Source of the DNA: Branchiostoma floridae
Lineage: Eukaryota; Chordata; Leptocardii; Amphioxiformes; Branchiostomatidae
DNA: 64,000 bases
Assembly (NCBI RefSeq): GCF_000003815.2
Contig: NC_049987.1
Location: 18,990,013 to 19,054,012, forward strand
Direction of reading: 5' to 3'
Below, one piece after another: positions 55,701 to 64,000 of this stretch; positions within the stretch are counted from its first letter, which is position 1; every line of letters starts with the position of its first letter. Under the pieces are notes generated by a model, which had not been told where the DNA came from, ran no database searches, and saw only the letters and a program-made list of their open reading frames with translations. Position numbers and translations under genes: made by a program.

Positions 55701-58344
55701 AGCTTCTAGTCTAGGGTTATTAAAAACCTGGACTTGACGTTGATCAGGCACTATTGGTAAAGGACAGAAATCTGCACCATTGTTTTAACCCTACTGGCAT
55801 TTTAGGAATGACGTTATGTCCCACATACGTTTGCATTACTCTGGGTGGTAAATAAAATGGGTGCAAAGGTCATCGAGTGGGCAGGATCATAGTAGCACTG
55901 TAGGTTGCAATGATTTACATCTAAATGATAAGGATTGGGGAACAGAAATGATTCAATGGCATACTCCACACTTTAGTTACCCCCCTCCCCCTCAGAAAAC
56001 CCAGTGTTCATATGACCCTGTGACTTTTGAATGTCCATTGGGTACTGTGGCAAAGTGCGCCTTTTGGTCCAGAACTCTTTTGGGCAAATTTCCAGCTTTT
56101 GGCCCTCCAGGCCAGTTGAGTCCAAGGCCAAGGTTGAAAGGGGACACTTCTGACTAGTTTCTCTTAACCTTTGCACAAATTTACTTCCCAATGAATCTTT
56201 CTGAAATGTTGGGGGAAGCCCATCAATGCTGAGAAATATATTGTATTATAAGCGCATTAGTCTAGGAAAAATTGGAGGCAGAATTTTGGCCACTTGCCAG
56301 TACAGGGCACAGCAAACAGGAAGTGCCCATCTTTGTTACCATGGTGATGACCCCTACTACACTGAGATCAAAGCATCAACACCACATGTTTAGTTTCTTC
56401 GCTTTGTCAGGCCAAATCAAAGAGGGGGACCCTTGTCAGATAGCCTGTCCTTGAGAGTTGAAGTCCAGGCAAACCTGTCTCTAGACACTGACACCCTGTC
56501 CAGCATGCGACTTACTGTCAACCCAACCAGGTTGGTAGATCTCTGAGTCTGAGATTTCACACTGCTAATATACATCAGATTTATGCTTGCTCCTCCCCTT
56601 TCTTTGAAGATGATTATCTTTGACATCTAAAACCAACAACTGGCAATCAATACAGAAGTTGAGCAAGAATGAGTCTTTGCCTATGTGGCCTTGACCCTGA
56701 CAAGGCAGTGACAACAGGTACTGATTTACAACTACAGTATGCCTGAATACATTTCTTAGGAAAGGAAATAAACTGGTATGTTTGGTCATAACAGATAACA
56801 GGGTGCATATCTGACAATGAGGTACTTTATCTTTATCCTGAGCTATGTGTATGGCATGCAGTACAAGACAATGCAAATAACATGCATTGTAAATGAAGAT
56901 AAATGACTTGTTTTTCACCTGGCCACCCAAATATGTGGTATATACAATATTCACTTAAGCCTTTTTATACAGAAACAATGTTTTTAAACTGCTTAGCATT
57001 TGCATGTGAAACAGTTCAAAGTTTGTCTGAGGACAGAAGACAGGAAGTATTGTTTTGCCACAATTAGAAAGGTCAAAGCACAAATTCAAAGCCCTCTTCA
57101 GAAATCCAAGGTCACCCCCACCCCTACAGTTAAGTGGTTTGGCCCAATTTTCAAGTGTTAACATGTTTTTAGATGATCGTTATTTGAGAAGGGTGTTCAT
57201 AAGTGCTCTATATTTTGAACTACCTTCCCAACTTAAGTGTAGCTCTCCCTGAATGTGTGTCAATGAAATACCAACAGAATCCAGACTCAACAGGTCTGCA
57301 AAGTTGTGTGTTGGCTATAGATTTCAAAAGATTTCATACTCGAAGCATTTTGTATGGTCTATGTTCTTGGTATTTGGCTGGCATTAGCAACATAATCCGA
57401 CATTTTATTCATTGATACAGGGTGTCAAGTACATTTGAAGTAAGGAGCCTCAAATAGCTGCTTCATTTGACAGTAATGAAGTACAAGACGTCTAATTTCC
57501 TCTGCTCACCAGGTTCACCACTGACAAAACCAAAAAAAAATGAACTAGAGGGTCACGATGGGATGGAAGCAGTAGGTAAAACACCCAATGAAAGACTGCT
57601 CCTAGTCAAATCATCAGGCGCTGAAATGGACAGGAAATGAATCGTTTTAGTTGTAATTTGCATATGAACAGGAAGTGACCCTTGACCGGAGGTCCCTGCA
57701 TGCGTTCCTGAACTATTCCATGTGCCTGTAAATGTCACGTACAGACTGACCAACTACAAACTAGCATTTTTGTTGTCACAAAATTTACATTGTTGCTAGG
57801 TCACGAAAAAGAAATGTTCTCTTGAGAAGCAAAGTAAACATTATAATTGCAACACTTATCATAACAATTATGCAGTTTTGTTCTAAAAATAGGTGCCAGA
57901 TATGCTTACTGTGATGTCATGGAAGGCATTGCACTGATAACAGTAATAAACTTGGTGACAAGAAACAAGAACTAAAAGTATCATATGTATGATTCAGCGA
58001 TATCAAAGAGGGACTGTTGTACAGACATGTATTTTCATTGTACTGTCATTATTGAATGTAAGTTGTAGTTTTTTTGCTAGTCTGGCTAATTTTTCTGTAA
58101 AAACTGTTTCAGGTGTTACAACTGTGGTGAAATAGGGCACCATGCAAAAGACTGCACACTGGAACCACAGCCCAAGAGATGTCACATTTGCAAGTCGGAC
58201 GACCATCTGAAAAAGGACTGCCCCCAGAGGGACAGAGAGGAGGAGAGAACTAGGAAGACTCAGGGTGAAAGAGATAATAGTAACAACAGTAACAGTAACA
58301 GTCAGGGTCACATGCAGGAAGGTCCAGCTGCTGCAGCACACTGA
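31693..58344 (+). CDS. lin28: lin28, let-7 precursor-binding protein (gene span)
   Basis: LIN28 binds let-7 precursors and many mRNAs in the cytoplasm and blocks let-7 maturation, keeping developmental timing in an early state. Four exons (31693-31702, 32314-32441, 52088-52263, 58113-58344) join in consistent phases to 181 residues; human LIN28A has 209. The cold-shock domain spans about 18-85 ([50 protein letters not shown]). A basic linker ([15 protein letters not shown]) is followed by two CCHC knuckles at 106-119 and 128-141. The tail is Ser/Asn-rich. The Tyr in FVYQ replaces the usual cold-shock His. Exon 1 encodes only MASG, so it is the least certain part. Confidence 0.95.
31703..32313 (+). 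other. lin28 intron 1
   Basis: 611 bp, GC-rich, with a short GT run near 31815. No other feature seen. Confidence 0.65.
32314..32441 (+). CDS. lin28: lin28 exon 2 (first half of cold-shock domain)
   Basis: 128 nt between a CTTCCTCAG acceptor and a CAA|GTAAGG donor. Encodes [20 protein letters not shown] and on to DDIFVYQ, with RNP1 (KGFGFI) and RNP2 (IFVYQ). Confidence 0.95.
41060..41395. repeat. 173-bp tandem duplication in lin28 intron 2
   Basis: Two copies from TTGAATACATAGCAAACATTC through TGTAGACCTCAC, offset by 173 bp, about 90% alike by eye. Confidence 0.85.
42915..43050. repeat. 57-59-bp tandem repeat in lin28 intron 2
   Basis: CAGTTTCTCCACA recurs at 42920, 42977 and 43036 with related spacers. 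Confidence 0.7.
43795..44320. repeat. 175-bp tandem repeat, three copies, in lin28 intron 2
   Basis: CTCTTACTGGAGCATTCATAG occurs at about 43811, 43986 and 44161. Each copy continues through CATCTTCTGCAGT and CTTGGAGATCTTTTTGT. Confidence 0.9.
52088..52263 (+). CDS. lin28: lin28 exon 3 (second half of cold-shock domain, basic linker)
   Basis: 176 nt after the acceptor CTGCGCAG; donor AG|GTATAC. Encodes [31 protein letters not shown] and a Lys/Arg-rich linker. Confidence 0.96.
53757..53862. mobile_element. Small palindromic MITE
   Basis: About 106 bp: TCCAAGTACTAGAGGTTAAG on the left against AACCTCTGCTTGGA on the right, with GGGAGACATAGTAGTC / ACTACTATATCTCC inside. Related to the 25228-25381 family. 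Confidence 0.6.
54285..54984. mobile_element. 700-bp element with perfect 24-bp TIRs
   Basis: TAGAGTCCATTCCAAGACAC (plus CATG) at 54285-54308 is exactly inverted at 54961-54984. The interior is AT-rich and non-coding. If the outer TA is the target site, it would be Tc1/mariner-like. Confidence 0.75.
58113..58344 (+). CDS. lin28: lin28 exon 4 (two CCHC zinc knuckles)
   Basis: 232 nt after TTTCAG, ending in TGA at 58342-58344. [14 protein letters not shown] and [14 protein letters not shown] are CX2CX4HX4C knuckles, which in LIN28 read the GGAG motif of pre-let-7. The rest is charged, then SNN-repeats, ending AAAAH. Confidence 0.96.
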
Positions 58345-58690
58345 TAGCACTGTGCCGAACAATATGACTCATACCATAGGCTTTCCTCAAAACCAAAGGT
58401 CACCAAATCTACAGCAGGGAAACTCTCAGGAGATATCTCAACCAAGAGAAAAATGTTCAATCTTATTTTGTTCATGGAAAGATTCTTCTATTTATATGAG
58501 ACACACTGGTGCCCGGTAGAGTCACCTGAGTTATAAGTAGACCCCTCTATGGAGAGATGATACTTATTGAGAAGAAGAGAAAAAAACAACAAGTCTACCT
58601 AGAAACAAATCTAGTCGGCAGCGTAAAAAGTGCACTATATTTTTCTACCACTTGTAATTTATTATCATTAATATTTATGATAATAATTGC

Positions 58691-58697
58691 CTCAGGG
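58691..58697 (+). promoter_or_regulatory. miR-125/lin-4 seed match 1
   Basis: CTCAGGG, complementary to bases 2-8 of miR-125/lin-4 (UCCCUGAG...), 347 nt after the lin28 stop codon. Confidence 0.65.
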
Positions 58698-58711
58698 TAA
58701 GAAAGTGTTTA

Positions 58712-58719
58712 CTCAGGGA
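58712..58719 (+). promoter_or_regulatory. miR-125/lin-4 seed match 2 (8-mer)
   Basis: CTCAGGGA, a full 8-mer match including the A opposite base 1, 21 nt after the first site; close pairs of sites often act together. Confidence 0.75.
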
Positions 58720-60776
58720 TTTTGTATTACATGTAGCTATACAACAGCTTAAACTGCAGGTCCTTCTGTCAGTCTTCCCTTGCTGCCATGTTTGTGCATT
58801 GGTGTTTGGCGACTCATTTTGAACCCCACTTTATACATGCTTCCTCCCCCCTCTAAAAATGGTCGTTTTGGATCAGTAGGAAATTGTCCCAGACCAGCTG
58901 GACTGAATATACCTCCAACAGAATGTCTTGAACTAGACATACCAGGCCAGCTTGGGTCACTGAACAAGCATGTTGCCTTCCAAACAGTGGAAAAAATTCA
59001 CTCCAGTAAAAAGCCAGAAAAGAAGAAAACAGGTCTTTTCTTTTGTTTGGACCGCATCCGTTATGCCCAAAAAGTACCAAACTGTGTACATCTGATACAC
59101 TCAAGTCAAGATGGGCATTTTGTAACTGACAGGAAGATCTGTACTTTTTCCTGTCCCAGCAGCTGACTTGTAATGTTTTAGAAGTACTGTAGGTGTAAGT
59201 AGTACTATTAGGAATGATCATGACGAACGTTAGAACACAGAAGTGCTAGTAAGCCATTAACAGTGCAGAGTTAAGGCCATTACTTTCCAAGCTGCTGTTT
59301 TTTGCCCATGCAAATGTGATGGAAAGAAGAAATCCATATTGTTGTTTGTATGGTAACGCTGGGCTTGTCACCAGTTTTACAGCAGTGTATGGAAGCCATT
59401 TAGGTTCCTGTTTAGATTGGAAAGAATGTTCATGATAATGCAGTAGAATATGCAAGATGATGCAGTTAACCTGATGAATTGGCGTTTACCATGCTTAGCG
59501 TTATTTAAGTGGGGTAACTGCGCAACATGTATTACTGTTACCTACCAGTTGTTCTACAGTACAGTAGTACTAGTAGGAAACAGGCTGCACTCTCCGCCAT
59601 GCAGTAGAATGGTCAGCTCGCCACCATATTTCTGGTCCTGATGCCAATGAAGAATTCTAGGCGTAGTAAACAGACAGGTATCATGTCTTGTTAAGCAGAC
59701 TTGCGTCAAAAGTGTTGGTAGCGGCAAGCCCTGGTGACCAGCTTCACTGCTGAAAAACTCTTTTCTCTTTGGTTAGGACTGTGGAAAAGAAAAATATGAG
59801 ATGTAGATAGCACAGTCATCAGTTTTAAAAACCTGTTTTTAAACTAGCATGTGGACCTATGCCTTGCTTTGCTATGTTCCAAAACATTGTCATTTTTTTC
59901 ACTTAAATCCAAAGCAGAGTTTAACAAATGTTCAACATGAAAATCAGTTCTTTGCCTCCTCAAAGTGAACTTCAAGATGCGGTAATGGGTAAGATCATGT
60001 TTGAGGGGGTTTTTTTGCCACCAAGCTAAGTTTTCCAAGATGGAGAACATGGCTGCCTCAGGAAAACTGAGCATGAATATGCCTCTAGGGTTCTCATGTG
60101 AACTAGTTCTCTTGTCAAGTGTATACTGAGCAGTGTTTGTCACATTTCCTATCAACCAAAAAGTTCCAGAACTGCTGTTCTGAAATGCCTTACCAAATCC
60201 TGGGCATAATAGTCAATTGCCCAAAAAACTAAACCAAAGAAGCTCCAAGAAACCAAATTGTGGGTGTAAGTATTTTTCTCTTTCAACACTAAATCTCTTT
60301 AAAACGAAAGCTTTATAAGAAATTCTGTATATAGATAGCCATGCTTACAGAGATTACACTTTAGGGATGTTCTCCCTAGTAGAGTACAGACCAATGTCAT
60401 CAGTGTAGGTAGAGAGTAGACCTTGTAAATTTCTTCACGAGCCATGTTGATTCTAAATTGCACATCATAGCACCTAGTTTTACTCATAGTAAGTGTATAT
60501 GTGCACAAACTTTATTAAGATAATTGTTAAGTACCTAGTTTGGGGGATAGTAGGGCTTTTTATGAATGGATCAAAGACAATCCATGCTGCTCCTTTGATG
60601 TACTTTTGTATAAAATTTAAGATGTTTTAGATTTTATCCTGAAAGATTTGTATGATGTGAGAAAGGAGTTCGGAATTACGGAGAGGTGGAGAAAGCCTCA
60701 GACACAAAATTTTGTGGAATGTTTGCAGCATTCTGAAATACACAAAAAAAGGGTGAAAAATACAAAACAAGGAGAA

Positions 60777-60782
60777 AATAAA
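60777..60782 (+). terminator. Candidate proximal poly(A) signal of lin28
   Basis: AATAAA in the lin28 downstream region. A T-rich stretch follows (GTAATTTTCTTTG). Confidence 0.35.
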
Positions 60783-61270
60783 TTGACATTGGCGTTCATT
60801 GTAATTTTCTTTGCTCACTTGACTGAGCTTACTTGACTGTTAAAACTTGCAGTTGCCCGCATTTCCTTGAAGAATACAAAGAATGAAATATTCCCCCAAA
60901 AGGGCTGATGTTGAGCCATATGATATTGTAAAACGAAGAGGAAAGCAGCTAGGAGTGTCTTAAAGGTCTTACTTGAATAATCAACTTCATGATAACCACC
61001 AATTTCTGGTACTGTTTACTACTGTTTCTTAGGATTTGTAATCAATGTAGGCACAATAACCATTTGGATGTATGTTTCTAAGGTTAATCATTCCTTCCTT
61101 TGTCAGGGAGTATGGGTTGTAGCCAAACCCTGTATGCATCTTACTGATAACCGACTGTAACCTTTGTACTGTTTTTTAGTCCACTCTTCCCACTCTCCAA
61201 GGTTGTAAAGAACAATCTGTTCAAAGCCACAGTTTTGCAGATGAAGACCCATACAACAGTGTTGTCAAAG

Positions 61271-61276
61271 AATAAA
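61271..61276 (+). terminator. Candidate distal poly(A) signal of lin28
   Basis: AATAAA followed after about 30 nt by a G/T-rich tract (TTTGGCGTGTCTCTTTTC), the usual downstream element. Confidence 0.5.
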
Positions 61277-61299
61277 GTGATTTATTTACAGAACATATT

Positions 61300-64000
61300 C
61301 TTTGGCGTGTCTCTTTTCTTTAAAAAGAATATCGTTATCAATACTGTTGAACAGGGGTGGGTACTGGCACAGAATATTCAGGTACAGGTACGGACTTGAA
61401 CCTGGACCTTGTTGTCTGTGAAAACTTGTGAATGGGAGATACTAAAAAACAATGGTCCATTTAGCTACAAAGGATTCTGTTTGGTAGAGTATCTGATGTC
61501 CATTGGCGTTTCAAAATCCTATCTTCATTTAAACAGCACCAACTGCTTCTGTTTTGTACCAAGTTTGACTGTAGAAAGTTGGTAAAAATGACTATCGACT
61601 CTCCACTACTTAGTTCTTGTTATTTTCTTGGACCTGTAAGACCCCAAACACCTGAACGCCTACTGATGAATGGGGATACACCCTCAGTCTTTGGACGTTT
61701 TTTGTCATGTACACCTTTGGTCAGTATACAGATGGCCACACCACAGATTGAAATGACTTAGATAACTTTGTTGTTAGTGAAACAGAATATTGACTGTCCC
61801 AAATACATTGTGCATCAAATTGTCCCTGCAAGGAGCAATTTTCCTTATTTTGAATTTGTGTTGTCCTTGAAGCACAGGCATTTTGAAGACTCCGCTACGT
61901 TTTGAAAAATCAATACCTAAATCAAATTTTTCCTCGCCTGATATCCATCATAATTATTGCTGTCAAGTCTCTTTTGTCCTTTCTTCTATTTGCTGAGAGG
62001 ATGAAAGAGGCTCGGCAGATGAAACTGGAATGGATATCAGATTTTTACAGTCCAAAGGAATCATGTTGAAGCTGGAATAAAGAACATATTAAAGTTGTTG
62101 AAAAGACAATAACCCACTGGATTTCCTAGCAGAAGGATGTGCAAGGATTACTGACTGCCATTCAACACAATGATGAAATTTTAAACTATGACGCCGTTCA
62201 ACGCACACAATGATGAAATTTTGAGTTTTCATTATGGGTTTGCATGCCTTTTTTCCATGAGGTGTATCAAGCTATTCTAATTAGCTAAATCACGTCGACC
62301 GATGATGAATTAGCTGTTAATCGTAGCTGGTCCAGTCTAATTCAGCGTCAAGCACTGTCAGTGAAAGGTAATTGGTCACTTTAAGTTCTCATAGCATGAT
62401 TTTGACATCCCAATGTCATTGCTAAGCCAAATTCTTGGTACTATGTAGTCCAATGCCAGATTGCAACAAAGTCACAATGAAGCACCTGGCAATGTGGAGA
62501 GTCAACACCCTATCAGTATGAATACAAGGAGACAATCCAGTGAACACCTCTCCAAAACCTTTTGCAAGAACAAGGCAAATTTTAAAGCCTTGTCGTCCCC
62601 CCTAAACTTATAAATGTTTCCTAGCTTATGCAGAATGTCTAGATTGAAGCCAAAATTTTGCAAAGGTATTGTAAATAAGTAGTCCTCCTGTTTTTGATTT
62701 TTGGTGAAGTTGTTGAATAATTAACTGTTTTGATATGGATATGTTGTAAACATCCTTACCTTGTAACCAAGGGGTTTATCCATGGAAATATCGTATTTCC
62801 AATGCAACTGCATATCATTTCATCCCACCAGATTGTCACCAGAGCAGCACAGTAGGAAACTCATCAGTCAACCAGAACTTGAGATCAGGACCATAGTAAA
62901 GCTGCTTCAACATTTTTCCATCTGGATACATGTGCTGTAGACAGAATATCACTGGGTCTCAGGTTCATAAGTATAATACATGTATGTATACCTGAAAAGA
63001 AACAGAAACATGATATTATTCAGATCAGATCTCAGGAAGAGGCTTGGTAAGAAGACTTAAAGGGCCGGGAAGCACTGAATGACTCTGTACATCATACTGT
63101 AATTGCACCCGCCAATTGTTTCCAAGAAGAAATGCATTTGTACTGAAGTTCCCTTTCAGTCAAAGTTTCGACATCAGTTGGCTATGTTTTCATCCAGCAT
63201 CATTTGAGAAAGCAAGCACACATGTACATTGTTGCCATATAAAATATGCCATTAAGAGCAATAATAACAATAGCAAAGCTATAGCAGAATTGACCAATAA
63301 AAATTGAATTTTGAAATCAGCAAACAGCTGACCTCCACCTCAGCCTGTCAACAAATTCATGGCACAACTGCTCCCCCTGTCTGATAAGTTTGGTACTACA
63401 ACTACCATCAGCAGGTCAAGTAAGTTTGTCTTCATCTGGAAAATCAATTTGAAGCCTTGTTATCATTTGAACTAGAAAGTTCTCTAATGTTTCTTGTCGA
63501 TAGCAATGAAAGAACAATTGTTACAACACAGTCATCTTATTGTAAAACATTGAGTCGTGTCGGAGTCAGTGAGTCAAATAACAAGATAGGATGTAAAATG
63601 TCTTGAAGACCCCAAAAGTCCTCAGCATTGGTTTTCTCGGACCTTAAACACTAGTCCTATCAGAAGGCAGTTTTATTCCTGTAGAAGCTTCCCTAGCAGC
63701 TTTTATTTTAAAGACAGTAAGCACTATCAATATATTGAACATAACTTGTGCCATCCAAAGTAAACAATGTTTGTGATTTAAACATGCATGAATAAGTCTA
63801 GCATCATATTTTTGTACATCTCACAGAAGCAAAAGTATATAACATATTTATGCAATGTTTTGTGCAAGACTTTGGCTAATATTCTGCATGTTGAACTTCA
63901 TCAGTAAAACAGTGAATTCAATGTAAGAGAACCACCTCGTGGTGGACGAATGGTGGTCTTTTAACCTTTTAGACCCTTCTGATAAGCTTATAGCAGCCCT
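61300..64000. other. lin28 downstream region, nothing recognised
   Basis: AT-rich sequence. A short repeat of AATGATGAAATTTT occurs at about 62168-62222. No gene is supported. Confidence 0.5.

Larger units (their letters stand above)
52264..58112 (+). other. lin28 intron 3 (5.8 kb)
   Basis: AT-rich, with two TIR elements (listed). No exon or RNA gene supported. Confidence 0.7.
58345..61295 (+). other. lin28: lin28 3' UTR (probable extent)
   Basis: Follows the stop codon. Candidate poly(A) signals at 60777 and 61271 would give a UTR of 2.4-2.9 kb. Includes two miR-125 seed matches and weak 6-mer let-7 matches at 58595 (CTACCT) and 58910 (TACCTC). Confidence 0.6.

Overview
This is a eukaryotic window, most likely from the amphioxus genus Branchiostoma. 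The reasons are a non-vertebrate but deuterostome-like LIN28 and NSUN5, AT-rich non-coding DNA crowded with short palindromic transposons, an intact Ty3/gypsy element and one 100-N assembly gap. The organism call is an inference; no marker in the window settles it.

Two protein genes can be rebuilt exon by exon. On the minus strand, NSUN5 (28S rRNA m5C methyltransferase) runs from a non-coding first exon ending at 17608 to a stop codon at 923-925. Nine coding exons give 528 residues with all phases consistent. On the plus strand, lin28 (let-7 precursor-binding protein) has four coding exons at 31693-31702, 32314-32441, 52088-52263 and 58113-58344, giving 181 residues. Its introns are about 0.6, 19.6 and 5.8 kb.

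NSUN5 intron 4 is almost entirely one full-length Ty3/gypsy retrotransposon (6904-15241, minus strand, sense to NSUN5). Its two 508-bp LTRs look identical by eye. It is flanked by a short ATTCT target duplication, and its gag and pol frames are open. The gag-pol junction carries a textbook -1 frameshift signal: a GGGAAAC heptamer, a 6-nt spacer and a 9-bp stem with the gag stop codon in its loop.

NSUN5 has also been remodelled by repeats. Intron 9 opens with a 57-bp minisatellite that repeats the 5' splice site and stays in frame. Exon 7 has a frameshifted tandem copy in intron 6. Two hAT-type MITEs and several foldback elements lie in other introns.

The interval between the genes (17.8-31.5 kb) holds no gene I can support. 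It contains foldback/MITE families, diverged tandem repeats and the gap, which sits at the centre of a palindrome. The lin28 introns are mostly unique AT-rich sequence with a few tandem arrays and TIR elements. The lin28 3' UTR has two miR-125/lin-4 seed matches 21 nt apart, consistent with the known lin-4/let-7/lin-28 circuit.
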